Positions 53,588 to 62,950 of a DNA stretch of 64,000 bases are shown piece after piece. The stretch is from Lacrimispora sp. BS-2 (GTDB lineage Bacteria; Bacillota; Clostridia; Lachnospirales; Lachnospiraceae). The position numbers and the translations under genes are program-made. The DNA lies in contig NZ_CP157940.1 of assembly GCF_040207125.1 (NCBI RefSeq), forward strand, positions 2,542,001 to 2,606,000. Direction: 5' to 3'. Numbering within the stretch: position 1 is the stretch's first letter; every line of letters begins with the position of its first letter. The notes under the pieces were generated by a model. That model was not told where the DNA came from. It made no database searches and worked only from the letters and a program-made list of their open reading frames with translations.

Positions 53588-53647
53588 TTGCACGCCTCCG
53601 TTTACAGGTTTTTAAGGCTAAAACAGCTTTTAATTCTGCCGCCCGGG

Positions 53648-53785
53648 TTAATGGCAATGTCCTCCGCAATTTTTGCATTCTCCGCCACACTGAATGGATT
53701 TCCCGTTCTTTTTATCACGAATCATGCTCTTTACTGCCAAAGCCACTGCTCCGGCAACAACGACTAAAACAACCAGTGTTCCCAT
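53648..53785 (-). CDS. FeoB-associated cysteine-rich membrane protein
   Basis: A 45-aa protein: a single helix (MGTLVVLVVVAGAVALAVKS) followed by a short cysteine-rich tail (CGGECKNCGGHC). This matches the small FeoB-associated Cys-rich proteins found after feoB in Firmicutes, thought to assist ferrous iron uptake. ATG at 53785 follows AAGGAGG, 62 bp after feoB. Confidence 0.9.
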   Translation of the reverse strand: MGTLVVLVVVAGAVALAVKSMIRDKKNGKSIQCGGECKNCGGHCH

Positions 53786-53846
53786 AAAGTACCTCCTTAT
53801 ATTTTGAGCCTGCAGGTAAGTGCAGGCTTCCAGCCGTGGCCGGAGC

Positions 53847-56030
53847 TTATTTAGCTCCTGCCACACTGTTTAAATGAATGTTTGATGTCTTTTCTTCCTT
53901 TGCCGGTCTTACCATCAGGTAAATGAATCCTGCGATCAGGGCAAAGGCAACAACAGTAAAGATTCCAAAAGTTCCTGTGAGCACCAGGTTTCCAACCTGG
54001 TAAACGCAAAGGGATACTACATAAGCCAGAAGGGTCTGATATCCAACGGCAAACCAGAACCATTTGGTATTGTTCATCTCTCTTTTAATGGCTCCCATAG
54101 CGGCAAAGCATGGAGCGCAGAGAAGATTGAATACCAGGAAGGAATAAGCTGCTAAAGGAGTCATGCTGCTTGCAAGCGTTCCCCAGATTTCAGATCCATC
54201 TTCTGCAACTTCCGCAAAACCGAACAGGATACCGAAAGTACCTACTACGTTTTCTTTTGCAACCAGTCCGGTGATAGCTGCAACTGCAGATTTCCAGTCA
54301 CCCCAGCCAAGAGGTGCAAAGATCCAGCTGATCGTGTTTCCGACTGCCGCAAGGATGCTGTGGTCAAGTTCCAAATCGTCTAACATTCTGAACTGGCCGT
54401 CAACCCAGCCGAAGAAGGATGTAAACCAAACAAAGATAGTTGCCAGAAGAATGATGGTACCTGCTTTTTTAATAAAGGACCAGCCGCGTTCCCACATGCT
54501 TCTTAAAATATTTCCAACTGTAGGCATATGGTAAGCCGGAAGTTCCATAACAAATGGTGCCGGGTCTCCTGCAAACATTTTTGTCTTCTTTAAAATGATT
54601 CCTGAGCAAATGATCGCTGCTATTCCTACAAAGTAAGCACTTGGAGCCACCCAGGATGCTCCGCCAAACAATGCACCTGCAATCAAAGCGATGATGGGAA
54701 GCTTTGCTCCGCAGGGAATGAATGTAGTTGTCATAATAGTCATCTTACGGTCACGGTCATTTTCAATGGTACGGGAAGCCATGATTCCAGGTACGCCGCA
54801 GCCGGTTCCGATTAACATCGGGATAAATGATTTGCCGGAAAGACCAAACCGGCGGAAAATACGGTCCATGATGAATGCAACTCTCGCCATGTAGCCGCAA
54901 GCCTCCAAAAATGCCAGGAAGATGAAAAGCACCAGCATCTGAGGTACGAAACCAAGAACAGCGCCAACACCTGCTACGATTCCGTCAAGAATCAGGCCCT
55001 GGAGCCAGTCTGCACATCCTACAGCAGTTAAAACGCCTTCAATAACAACCGGCACGCCAGGAACTTCCAGACCAAAGAAGCTGAAGCCTTCACCGAATAA
55101 GCCATCATTGGCCCAGTCAGTTGCCCAGGTTCCAACGGTTGTTACAGAAACATAATATACAATATACATAACCAGTGCAAAAATAGGCAGAGCCAGGAAA
55201 CGGTTTGTTATAATCCTGTCAATCTTATCAGAAATGGTCAGTTTTTCTACCTTGTTGCGCGTAAAACACTCATGGATGATGGATGAAATATATACGTAAC
55301 GCTCATTGGTGATGATGCTTTCCGTATCGTCATCCATTTCCTTCTCGATCCGGCTGATCTCTTCTGAAACATCCGGTACATGCTTCATCTGGGTCTGGAT
55401 CTTATTATCCTTTTCCAGAAGCTTGATGGCAAAGAAGCGCTTCTGATCTTCCGGGATTTCATTTTCCAGCTTATCTTCAATGGAATCCAGAACAGATTCC
55501 ACTTCCAGTGCAAATTTATGAACCGGGACAGTACTGTTCTTCTTATTTGCCAGAGCTACGGCTTTTTTCGCCGCCTCCTGGATTCCGGTTCCTTTTAATG
55601 CGGAAATCTCCACTACTTCACAGCCCAGTTTCTGGCTCAGCTTTTGGATATGTATCTTGTCTCCGTTTTTCTCAACAATATCCATCATGTTGACTGCCAT
55701 GATCACCGGGATACCCAGTTCCATAAGCTGGGTGGACAAGTATAAGTTACGCTCAATATTGGTTCCATCCACGATGTTTAAAATCACATCCGGACGATCT
55801 GTGATCAGATAATTTCTGGCCACCACTTCTTCCAGGGTATAGGGAGAAAGTGAATAAATGCCGGGAAGGTCCATGATGATCACATCCTTATGGCCTTTCA
55901 GCTTTCCTTCTTTTTTCTCTACTGTTACGCCCGGCCAGTTCCCCACAAACTGATTGGATCCCGTAAGCGCATTAAACAGCGTTGTCTTTCCGCAGTTCGG
56001 ATTACCTGCTAATGCAATCTTAATTGACAT
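53847..56030 (-). CDS. feoB: Ferrous iron transporter FeoB
   Basis: A 727-aa Fe(II) importer. The N-terminal G domain shows ALAGNPNCGKTTLFNALTG (P-loop), GVTVEKKEGK, DLPGIYSLSP and NMMD; a helical insertion follows, then the polytopic membrane domain with gate motifs (FIPMLIGTGCGVPGIMASRT, FIPCGAKLPI). Full length. AGAAAGAGG precedes the ATG. Preceded by two feoA genes and followed by the Cys-rich helper; together with Fur-like gene it forms an iron-uptake block. Confidence 0.97.
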   Translation of the reverse strand: MSIKIALAGNPNCGKTTLFNALTGSNQFVGNWPGVTVEKKEGKLKGHKDVIIMDLPGIYSLSPYTLEEVVARNYLITDRPDVILNIVDGTNIERNLYLSTQLMELGIPVIMAVNMMDIVEKNGDKIHIQKLSQKLGCEVVEISALKGTGIQEAAKKAVALANKKNSTVPVHKFALEVESVLDSIEDKLENEIPEDQKRFFAIKLLEKDNKIQTQMKHVPDVSEEISRIEKEMDDDTESIITNERYVYISSIIHECFTRNKVEKLTISDKIDRIITNRFLALPIFALVMYIVYYVSVTTVGTWATDWANDGLFGEGFSFFGLEVPGVPVVIEGVLTAVGCADWLQGLILDGIVAGVGAVLGFVPQMLVLFIFLAFLEACGYMARVAFIMDRIFRRFGLSGKSFIPMLIGTGCGVPGIMASRTIENDRDRKMTIMTTTFIPCGAKLPIIALIAGALFGGASWVAPSAYFVGIAAIICSGIILKKTKMFAGDPAPFVMELPAYHMPTVGNILRSMWERGWSFIKKAGTIILLATIFVWFTSFFGWVDGQFRMLDDLELDHSILAAVGNTISWIFAPLGWGDWKSAVAAITGLVAKENVVGTFGILFGFAEVAEDGSEIWGTLASSMTPLAAYSFLVFNLLCAPCFAAMGAIKREMNNTKWFWFAVGYQTLLAYVVSLCVYQVGNLVLTGTFGIFTVVAFALIAGFIYLMVRPAKEEKTSNIHLNSVAGAK

Positions 56031-56071
56031 ACTCTACCTCTTTCTGCCTGTCAGCACCTAAATTATCCGGT

Positions 56072-56087
56072 ATTAGTTATACCTAAC
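56072..56087. promoter_or_regulatory. GTTAG-type palindrome upstream of feoB
   Basis: ATTAGTTATACCTAAC is an imperfect copy of GTTAG-N6-CTAAC between feoA and feoB. On the minus strand it contains TATAAC, a possible -10 of an internal promoter. Confidence 0.45.
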
Positions 56088-56103
56088 TCATCTGTAAAAA
56101 AAA

Positions 56104-56322
56104 TTACTCCACAAGAATCATTTCCGCATCCGCTTTCCGCAGAGACAACTCATATCCTCTTACGGTCACTTCAATCGGATCCCCAAGGGGAGCTACCTTT
56201 CTTACAAAAACATCCACGCCTTTTGTAATTCCCATATCCATGATACGTCTCTTGACCGGGCCTTCCCCGGTGAGCTTTGTTACCTTAACTGTTTTTCCGC
56301 ATGGAATTTCCTTTAATGTCAT
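56104..56322 (-). CDS. feoA: FeoA family protein
   Basis: A 72-aa SH3-like protein (MTLKEIPCGKTVKVTKLTGE, RRIMDMGITKGVDVFVRKVA, VRGYELSLRKADAEMILVE). FeoA binds FeoB on the cytosolic side and is needed for iron uptake. GGGAGGC precedes the ATG. Directly upstream of feoB. Confidence 0.95.
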   Translation of the reverse strand: MTLKEIPCGKTVKVTKLTGEGPVKRRIMDMGITKGVDVFVRKVAPLGDPIEVTVRGYELSLRKADAEMILVE

Positions 56323-56337
56323 TGTCTGCCTCCCTCT

Positions 56338-56553
56338 CTATTCCACCAGGATCTTATTGGCCATATCTTTCCCAATCGCCACTCTGGAATCCTTAACATT
56401 TACAATCATATTTCCGCCTATTTCAGAAACAACAGTTACAACTCCTCCGGTGACAAAACCCAGATTCTCTAAAAAGCGTCTTGTTTCTTCCTTACCGCCT
56501 ACCTTGCGGATCACATTAGGTTCACCTGTCTTCACCATTGTCAAAGGCATCAT
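56338..56553 (-). CDS. feoA: FeoA family protein (second copy)
   Basis: A 71-aa FeoA-type SH3 protein (MPLTMVKTGEPNVIRKVGGK, ENLGFVTGGVVTVVSEIGGN, NVKDSRVAIGKDMANKIL). It differs clearly from the other FeoA, so the pair is old. First gene of the feo operon; the ribosome site is weak and the start may be either of two adjacent ATGs (56553 or 56550). Confidence 0.93.
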   Translation of the reverse strand: MMPLTMVKTGEPNVIRKVGGKEETRRFLENLGFVTGGVVTVVSEIGGNMIVNVKDSRVAIGKDMANKILVE

Positions 56554-56654
56554 CCATCATCTTCTTTCTTTTTCATATTGCCCTTGCATCTTAAGCAGGG
56601 GCCAGCCCCGCACAGCGGGACGTTTCAGTACGCCAGTGAAATATTTTCAATAAT

Positions 56655-56673
56655 ATTAATGAGAATCATTCCC
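56655..56673. promoter_or_regulatory. Fur-box-like site in the feo leader
   Basis: ATTAATGAGAATCATTCCC matches 14 of 19 positions of the classical GATAATGATAATCATTATC Fur box by my count. It lies just downstream of the promoter. Confidence 0.65.
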
Positions 56674-56684
56674 ATCACGCAATA

Positions 56685-56716
56685 GTTAGTATACACTAAC
56701 CCTTAAATATTGTCAA
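56685..56716 (-). promoter_or_regulatory. feo operon promoter overlapped by a GTTAG-N6-CTAAC palindrome
   Basis: Minus strand -35 TTGACA (56711-56716), 17 bp, -10 TATACT (56688-56693). The palindrome GTTAGTGTATACTAAC (56685-56700) covers the -10 fully, so a bound repressor would block the promoter. Its arms resemble DtxR/IdeR-class boxes (TTAG...CTAA). Identity of the regulator is inference. Confidence 0.75.
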
Positions 56717-56745
56717 GATTTTTATGAAATCTTTTTGTCGATAAT

Positions 56746-56793
56746 AAAAAAATCATGCCATGGGGGAACCTTCCGGGCATGGCATGATTTTTT
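56746..56793. terminator. Terminator after the M13 peptidase gene
   Basis: AAAAAATCATGCCATG and CATGGCATGATTTTTT form a perfect stem of 16 bp, with A and T tracts on both sides, separating the peptidase gene from the feo promoter. Confidence 0.88.
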
Positions 56794-56801
56794 CCGTGCT
56801 T

Positions 56802-58868
56802 TTACCAGATCTTCACACGTTTTTGAGGTGCCACGTACATGGCATCCCCCTCCTTTATTTCCGGATAAGCTCTATAAAAGGCGTCAACAGCACTAAGAAC
56901 TGCATTGACCCTCACCTTTGCCGGGGAATGGACATCAACGTTCAGCCTTCTGATCATGCTCTCCGGCGTATATTTCGACGCCCATATGGTTGCATACTGC
57001 TTAAAGAGCAGCTTTAAGCTCTCCGCATCATCTCCCACAATGGAAGTGATGGCGGCCATGGAACCTAAATCCGCGATATTCTCATTTAAGGTCTGGGCAC
57101 CGTTTACGTGACGTCCCTTATAGCCGTCCTGTCCGTCATAGTAAGCCACCACCCGGTCTGCCAGCTGTTTGAATTTAGCCCTGTCCTCATTGGTCCACCA
57201 TACATGGTAATTCCCCTTTTCGTCATAAAGAGAGCCGGAAGAATCAAAGGCATGGCTGACCTCATGGGCAATGACAGATCCGATTCCTCCAAGATTTGAC
57301 GCATAATCCTGGTCAGGATCATAGAAAGGAGCCTGCAAAATGCCGGCCGGGAATACAATTTCGTTTCCGGTGGGGTTATAATAGGCATTCACCGTCTGTG
57401 GCGTCATGCCCCATTCCGTTTTATCCACCGGTTTGCGGACTTTTTCCTTGTTCACGGTATTTTGTGCTTTCATAAGGGAAAGGACATTATCAATCAGGTT
57501 CCCCCCTTTTTCAGCCGGCGTGATGGCGGCCTTTGCATAATCATCCGGCCACTTGTCAGGATATCCGATCTTAAGAGTCATGTTGTCCAGCTTTTTAATG
57601 GCTGCCGCCTTAGTCTCTTCTCCCATCCAGTCAAGGGCCATGATCTGCTTTTTGTAAGCCTCAAGGATATGGCGGACCATCTTTTCAATGTCCGTCTTAT
57701 CTTCTTTTGAAAAACGCTTTTCCACATAAAGCCTGCCGAATTCAAACCCAAGCATGTCCTGGGTCCTTTCACTGGCCAGTTTTTTATCCGTCTTTCTCTC
57801 CTTAATGCCATTCTGGGTATTATGCCAGTCCAGATTATTATCTCTTATCTCAGGGGTGAGATAAGGGGAAAAATCACTTACCAGGCTGAATATGGAATAG
57901 TTTTTTAAAACAGGGAGATGATCCTCTGTCAGATACCTGCCGATTTTTACCATCTGAGCCTTCTGGGTCACAACTACGGAATCAACATCTGACAGCCCGG
58001 CTGACGATAGATAGGAATCGGCAGCACCTTCCGGGAGCAGGGCTTTTATTTCCTTCATGGAATAAGGGTTGTATATAATATCAGGATCACCCTGCTGGCT
58101 TAAGGGAAGGGCACTTTCAGCCAGATCCTTCTGGAATGCCAGAATTTCAGAAGCGGCTTTTTTTGCTTCCTCACGGCTCTGTCCCGTATATTCCAAAGTC
58201 CGACCGATATAGTCTTCATACTGCTCCATGAGCTTTGCCTGCGTCTTATCCTCCAGTGTTTCCTTTCCCGGCCCCAGATCCGCCCCAGCCACATACAGGG
58301 CATACCGGCTGGAGTCCTTCATATCTTCCATCCACTGTGCCATGAGAATGCTGCTGACTCCCAGATCCCCATAAATACTTCCCACAGCCTTTAAATACTC
58401 ATTGATGTCAGAGGCATTTCTCACCTGGTCTATATAGGGCTGAAGCTGTCCAAAACCCGCCTTTTTACGCCCTTCCATATCAATGGCCGATAAATACACA
58501 TCCGCAATTTTCTGCTCCAGAGAACCTGGTTCCGCCTCTTTCCGGTTCTTTACTGCCTCCTCAAGCACTCCTTCAAGAACTTCATAGGACTCCTTTTCTA
58601 ACTGATAAAAATAACTCCAGCCGCTGGAATCCCTTGGTATCTCCACCTGATCCAGAATATCCTGGTTGGTATAATCATAATAATCGTCCTCCAGCCTCAC
58701 CCCATCTGATTTTTCCGCTGCAGCGCTTCCTGCTTCCCCCTGAACATTAACCGGCTGGGCCGCTGTCTGCTCTGGCTCTGGCTGTGTCTCCATCTTCTTC
58801 CCGCACCCGGATAGGAGAAAAGACAGCATTACAATGGCTGCCAGACAGAACCTGATCCTGTTTTTCAT
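56802..58868 (-). CDS. M13 family (neprilysin-like) zinc metallopeptidase lipoprotein
   Basis: A 688-aa secreted peptidase. N-terminal lipobox LLSGC (cysteine about residue 22), a Q/E/P/A-rich linker, a peptidase_M13_N domain, then the catalytic domain with zinc motif IAHEVSHAFDSSG (HExxH) and the third ligand in NENIADLGSM. The ending (VAPQKRVKIW) matches the family's conserved C-terminal W. Anchored outside, it probably degrades peptides. GGGATAAA precedes the ATG. Confidence 0.94.
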   Translation of the reverse strand: MKNRIRFCLAAIVMLSFLLSGCGKKMETQPEPEQTAAQPVNVQGEAGSAAAEKSDGVRLEDDYYDYTNQDILDQVEIPRDSSGWSYFYQLEKESYEVLEGVLEEAVKNRKEAEPGSLEQKIADVYLSAIDMEGRKKAGFGQLQPYIDQVRNASDINEYLKAVGSIYGDLGVSSILMAQWMEDMKDSSRYALYVAGADLGPGKETLEDKTQAKLMEQYEDYIGRTLEYTGQSREEAKKAASEILAFQKDLAESALPLSQQGDPDIIYNPYSMKEIKALLPEGAADSYLSSAGLSDVDSVVVTQKAQMVKIGRYLTEDHLPVLKNYSIFSLVSDFSPYLTPEIRDNNLDWHNTQNGIKERKTDKKLASERTQDMLGFEFGRLYVEKRFSKEDKTDIEKMVRHILEAYKKQIMALDWMGEETKAAAIKKLDNMTLKIGYPDKWPDDYAKAAITPAEKGGNLIDNVLSLMKAQNTVNKEKVRKPVDKTEWGMTPQTVNAYYNPTGNEIVFPAGILQAPFYDPDQDYASNLGGIGSVIAHEVSHAFDSSGSLYDEKGNYHVWWTNEDRAKFKQLADRVVAYYDGQDGYKGRHVNGAQTLNENIADLGSMAAITSIVGDDAESLKLLFKQYATIWASKYTPESMIRRLNVDVHSPAKVRVNAVLSAVDAFYRAYPEIKEGDAMYVAPQKRVKIW

Positions 58869-58901
58869 TTTATCCCTCTCTTCTTTTACAGGTTTTTCAA
58901 A

Positions 58902-58932
58902 CTAAAAAGGAAGTGGATCTCTCCACTTCCTT
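58902..58932 (-). terminator. Intrinsic terminator after rpsA
   Basis: Minus strand AAGGAAGTGGA pairs perfectly with TCCACTTCCTT around a 4-nt loop, then TTTTTAG, 28 bp after the rpsA stop. Confidence 0.88.
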
Positions 58933-58959
58933 ATCAGTTAGTTCTGTCTATTATTATGC

Positions 58960-60060
58960 TTAAACTTCGTCAGAATATACTGTCCCATCTTCTGATAAAG
59001 ACTCATCCTGTGACTGAAGTGCTTTGATGCTTAAGCTGATCTTCTTTTCGCCTTCGTTGAAATCAACCACTCTGGCCTCGATCTCCTGGCCGATAGCCAG
59101 AACGTCAGCAGGTTTATCCACATGCTCCTTGGAGATCTGGGATACGTGAAGCAGTGCATCCACGCCTGGTTCCAGCTCAACAAATGCGCCGAAATCTGTC
59201 ATACGTGCAACTCTTCCGCTTACCACGTTGCCTACTGCATATTTTGAAGATGCGTCCTTCCATGGATTTGTCTCCGGGAACTTTAAGCTGAGGGCGATCT
59301 TATCACCGTTGATATCCTTAATCAGGACTTTAATTTTCTCTCCGGCCTTGAAAGCTTTCTTCGGGCTCTCTACTCTGCCCCAGCTCATCTCAGAAATATG
59401 AAGCAGACCGTCAGCACCGCCAAGGTCAATGAATGCGCCGAAATCGGTTACATTCTTGATGGTACCTTCAACTACATCTCCTGCATGGATTCTTTCAAAT
59501 AATTCTTTCTGAAGCTCGGCTCTCCTTGCAACCATGATCTGCTTTCTGTCGCCGATGATTCTTCTTCTCTTAGGATTGAATTCGGTAATAATGAACTCAA
59601 TCTCCTTATCTGCATATCTGGATAAATCCTTCTCATAAGTATCAGAAACCAGACTTGCAGGAATGAAGACTCTTGCTCCCTCTACAACCACACTTAAACC
59701 ACCGTCAAGTACCTGCGCAACTTTTGCAATAAGTACCTCGTGGTTTTCAAATGCTTCTTCTAATCTCTTATTGCCTCTGTCTGCTGCCAGTCTCTTATAA
59801 GACAGGGCTACCTGGCCTTCGCCATCGTTTACCTTGATGACTTTGGCTTCCATCTCTTCTCCAACCTGTACAACAGTTGTAAGATCTAAATTCTGGTCAT
59901 CCGTGTACTCACTACGCGGAATGATGCCGTCGGACTTGTAACCTATATTCAAGACGATTTCATCTTCCTTTACGTCGATGACTTTACCAGTGACGATCTC
60001 TCCTGTACGTATAGTTTTCAATGATTCTTCTAACATTTGTTCAAAACTTAATTCTGACAT
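58960..60060 (-). CDS. rpsA: 30S ribosomal protein S1 homolog
   Basis: A 366-aa RNA-binding protein with four S1 domains (e.g. GEIVTGKVIDVKEDEIVLNI, GDVVEGTIKNVTDFGAFIDL, GNVVSGRVARMTDFGAFVEL), shorter than the six-domain enterobacterial S1 as is normal in Firmicutes. It helps bind mRNA on the ribosome. The start overlaps the ispH end by 20 bp with GAGGAGG inside ispH; this ispH-rpsA arrangement is common in Clostridia, which sometimes fuse the two. Confidence 0.95.
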   Translation of the reverse strand: MSELSFEQMLEESLKTIRTGEIVTGKVIDVKEDEIVLNIGYKSDGIIPRSEYTDDQNLDLTTVVQVGEEMEAKVIKVNDGEGQVALSYKRLAADRGNKRLEEAFENHEVLIAKVAQVLDGGLSVVVEGARVFIPASLVSDTYEKDLSRYADKEIEFIITEFNPKRRRIIGDRKQIMVARRAELQKELFERIHAGDVVEGTIKNVTDFGAFIDLGGADGLLHISEMSWGRVESPKKAFKAGEKIKVLIKDINGDKIALSLKFPETNPWKDASSKYAVGNVVSGRVARMTDFGAFVELEPGVDALLHVSQISKEHVDKPADVLAIGQEIEARVVDFNEGEKKISLSIKALQSQDESLSEDGTVYSDEV

Positions 60061-60892
60061 TAGTATGAACCTCCTCGATAATATAATTCGGGGTTGAAGC
60101 CCCGGCTGTAATACCTACGCTGCGCACAGAATTTCCACAATCAGGATCTAAATCACCTAGTGTCTGGATATAGTAAGTATTCTTACATTCCCTTCGGCAT
60201 ATGTCGTACAGCTTCTGGGTATTGGAACTACTTTTTCCGCCTATAACAATCATGGCATCCACTTCTGAAGCTATCCGCTTTGCTTCCACCTGTCTTTCCT
60301 GTGTTGCATTGCAAATCGTATTTAAAACAAGTATATCATACCGCGTTTCAGAAATTTTTTCAACTAAATCTTGAAATTTATTGTAATTAAATGTCGTCTG
60401 TGATACAATACACAGCTTTTCCCCTTCTGATAGAGGTAATCCTTCCACTTGCTCGGGTGTTTCCACCACTAAAGTATTGTCATTTCCCCAGCCTTTAATA
60501 CCTTCTACCTCCGGATGGTTTTCATTGCCGATGATAATAAGCCGTCTGCCCGCCTGATTCTGCTCCTGGGCGATCCTGTGGATCTTCTTCACATAAGGAC
60601 AGGTGGCGTCTACGATCTCGATCCCGTTTCGTTCCATGATCTCATAAATATGCTTCCCTACTCCATGGGATCTTATGACAACGACTCCATCCCTGATCGT
60701 CTCAAGCTCCTCCTCCGAATGAATGACCTTTACTCCCTTTTCCTCCAGATCACGTACCACTTCCTCGTTATGGATAATGGGGCCATAGGTATAGATGGGC
60801 TTGTCATCTCTTTTCAGCTGTTCATAAACCTGTTCCACAGCCCGCTTTACTCCAAAGCAGAACCCGGCGGTTTTGGCAACAATCACTTCCAT
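60041..60892 (-). CDS. ispH: 4-hydroxy-3-methylbut-2-enyl diphosphate reductase
   Basis: The last enzyme of the MEP isoprenoid pathway, a [4Fe-4S] protein making IPP and DMAPP. At 283 aa it is standard. Cluster cysteines lie in AGFCFGVKRAV (about residue 12), DATCPYVKKIH (about 96) and ICNATQERQ (about 192). RSHGVG and GGKSSSNTQKL are also conserved. Overlaps cmk upstream by 10 bp and rpsA downstream, so the three are co-translated. Confidence 0.96.
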   Translation of the reverse strand: MEVIVAKTAGFCFGVKRAVEQVYEQLKRDDKPIYTYGPIIHNEEVVRDLEEKGVKVIHSEEELETIRDGVVVIRSHGVGKHIYEIMERNGIEIVDATCPYVKKIHRIAQEQNQAGRRLIIIGNENHPEVEGIKGWGNDNTLVVETPEQVEGLPLSEGEKLCIVSQTTFNYNKFQDLVEKISETRYDILVLNTICNATQERQVEAKRIASEVDAMIVIGGKSSSNTQKLYDICRRECKNTYYIQTLGDLDPDCGNSVRSVGITAGASTPNYIIEEVHTNVRIKF

Positions 60893-61578
60893 AGGCTGCC
60901 TCCTTCCATTTTTCTCTCATGAAAAAGTTCAAGGATCCGGTCCACCACTTCAGGAACAGTCATGTCAGAAGAATCTACAAGGACCGCATCCTCAGCCTGC
61001 TTAAGGGGAGAATTTTCCCGGTTCATATCCCGGTAATCCCGTTCAATGATATCCTTTTCAATGTCCTCCAGGCTGCATTCCTCTCCCTTTGCCCTAAACT
61101 CCCCATACCGCCTTTTTGCCCGGACCAGGCTGCTGGCCGTTAAATATATCTTTAGATCAGCATTCGGAAGCACGCAGGTTCCGATATCCCGGCCATCCAT
61201 GATGACATTTTCTTTTAAGGCCAGATTCTTTTGAAGCTCCACCAGCTTATTTCGCACCGGCATATAGACGGAAACCGAAGAAGCCATGGCGCTGACCTCT
61301 TCTGTACGGATCAGTCCTGAAACATTTTCCCCGTTTAAAATCACCTGCTGCACTCCATTTTCGTAGGAAATGGTGACATTCACTTCTTTGGCAGACCGGG
61401 AAATCCCTTCCTCATCGCCTGCCGGTATCTCATTTCTTAAAAAATGCAGTGCCATGGCACGGTACATGGCTCCCGTGTCCACATAAACGAAGTTGAGTTT
61501 TTCTGCAACAGACCTGGCAATGGTGCTTTTTCCTGCCCCGGCCGGTCCGTCGATCGCTATATTATAAACCTTTTTCAT
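60883..61578 (-). CDS. cmk: Cytidylate kinase
   Basis: A 231-aa kinase phosphorylating CMP and dCMP. P-loop IDGPAGAGKSTIARSVA near residue 7, DTGAMYRA and MDGRDIGTCVLPNADLKIYL are family marks. The ATG at 61578 overlaps the previous gene's TGA (ATGA), which fixes the start. It is followed by ispH. Confidence 0.95.
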   Translation of the reverse strand: MKKVYNIAIDGPAGAGKSTIARSVAEKLNFVYVDTGAMYRAMALHFLRNEIPAGDEEGISRSAKEVNVTISYENGVQQVILNGENVSGLIRTEEVSAMASSVSVYMPVRNKLVELQKNLALKENVIMDGRDIGTCVLPNADLKIYLTASSLVRAKRRYGEFRAKGEECSLEDIEKDIIERDYRDMNRENSPLKQAEDAVLVDSSDMTVPEVVDRILELFHERKMEGGSLWK

Positions 61579-62831
61579 CCTTTGAATTTCTCCTCTCCGG
61601 CAGCACTTCCGGCCGCCCAACCGGTAGACCAGGCAATTTGTAAATTAAAGCCTCCGGTCACTGCATCAAGATCCAGCACTTCTCCTGCAAAATAAAGACC
61701 TGGAAGAAGCTTGGATTCCAGGGTGGAGGGATTTACCTCCTTAACGGAAACACCGCCCTGGGTGATAATGGCCTCATTGTAGCCCCGAAGTCCTGTAAGC
61801 GTCAGAACAAAGCCTTTGGTTGCCCGGACAAGCCGCTGACGTTCTTCCCTGGTGATTTCATTGACTTTCTTTTCCGGTGGGATTTTGCTTACATCCACCA
61901 TGACAGGCACCAGCTTGGAAGGATACAAATGCTCCAGAGAATTCTTAAACTGCTTATTTGCAGCCTCTTCAAAATCCCGTAAGATCCTGGCATCAAGCTG
62001 TTCTTCGGAAAGAGCCGGTTTTAAGTCAATGGAAAGAGTCAGGGGCCCTTTTTTCAGTTCCTTTACCGCATAGCTGCTGGCGCTTAAAAGGACCGGACCG
62101 CTGACCCCGTAATGGGTGAACAGCATTTCCCCGAATTCCTTATAAACCACCTTTTTTCCGTTTAATATGGAAGCCTCCACATTGCGAAGGGACAGGCCCT
62201 GCAGTTCCTTTACCAATGGTTCCTCTACCACAAAGGGAACCAGGGCAGGAGAAAGAGACGTGACTTTATGGCCGGCTTCCTTTGCCAGCTCATAGCCGTC
62301 TCCTGTGGAGCCGGTTGCCTGATAGGACAATCCGCCGCATGCCACGATTACAGCATCTCCGTACACCTTTGATTTTTTACCACCGTCTTTTAAAACCAGT
62401 CCTGAAAGTCTGCCGTCTTCTATCAAAAGCTTCTCCGCCTGGGCGCGGTAATGGATGGAAACCCCAAGCTCCAAAAGCCTTTTTGTAAGAGCCTTAATTA
62501 CGTCCGAAGACTTGTCCGATGCCGGAAATACCCGGTTGCCCCGCTCTGTCTTTAAAGAACATCCAAGCTCTTCTAAAAGGTCCATCATATCAAAATTGGT
62601 AAAGCCATAAAAGCTGCTGTAAAGGAATTTAGCATTGGTCACTACGTTTCCAAACAACTCCTCAGTATCACCGGCATTGGTCACATTGCAGCGCCCCTTG
62701 CCGGTGATATAGACTTTTTTGCCAAGTTTTTCATTTTTCTCAAAAATGTGGACGGTACTGCCCTTCATGGCTGCTGCTATTCCAGCCAGCATCCCTGCAG
62801 CGCCACCGCCCACGATCAAAACCGTATTCAT
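61575..62831 (-). CDS. HI0933/BaiN-family flavoprotein oxidoreductase
   Basis: A 418-aa NAD(P)/FAD-dependent oxidoreductase. N-terminal dinucleotide fold VLIVGGGAAGMLAGIAAAMKG, the family GRCNVTNAGDTEELF, VACGGLSYQATGSTGDG, and C-terminal YFAGEVLDLDAVTGGFNLQI with WSTGW. Biological substrates are unclear in this family; BaiN acts on bile-acid intermediates, but that is not implied here. GAGGAAACTGC precedes the ATG, and a leader-module copy ends 31 nt upstream. First gene of the cmk-ispH-rpsA set. Confidence 0.93.
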   Translation of the reverse strand: MNTVLIVGGGAAGMLAGIAAAMKGSTVHIFEKNEKLGKKVYITGKGRCNVTNAGDTEELFGNVVTNAKFLYSSFYGFTNFDMMDLLEELGCSLKTERGNRVFPASDKSSDVIKALTKRLLELGVSIHYRAQAEKLLIEDGRLSGLVLKDGGKKSKVYGDAVIVACGGLSYQATGSTGDGYELAKEAGHKVTSLSPALVPFVVEEPLVKELQGLSLRNVEASILNGKKVVYKEFGEMLFTHYGVSGPVLLSASSYAVKELKKGPLTLSIDLKPALSEEQLDARILRDFEEAANKQFKNSLEHLYPSKLVPVMVDVSKIPPEKKVNEITREERQRLVRATKGFVLTLTGLRGYNEAIITQGGVSVKEVNPSTLESKLLPGLYFAGEVLDLDAVTGGFNLQIAWSTGWAAGSAAGEEKFKG

Positions 62832-62861
62832 GCAGTTTCCTCTTTTCCGCCCATGCTATTT

Positions 62862-62895
62862 GGGCATAAAGGTATACCCGCAGGGGTTTCCCTCC
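62862..62895 (-). repeat. Leader module copy upstream of the flavoprotein gene
   Basis: Minus strand GGAGGGAAACCCCTGCGGGT then ATACCTTTATGCCC. ACCC/GGGT forms the stem. The ATG opens the frame MPK-stop, ending before the gene's ribosome site. Confidence 0.75.
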
Positions 62896-62950
62896 TGCTT
62901 TCGTTCACCATTTTTCTACTTTACACGAAAAAGAGGGAAAAAACAAGCGG

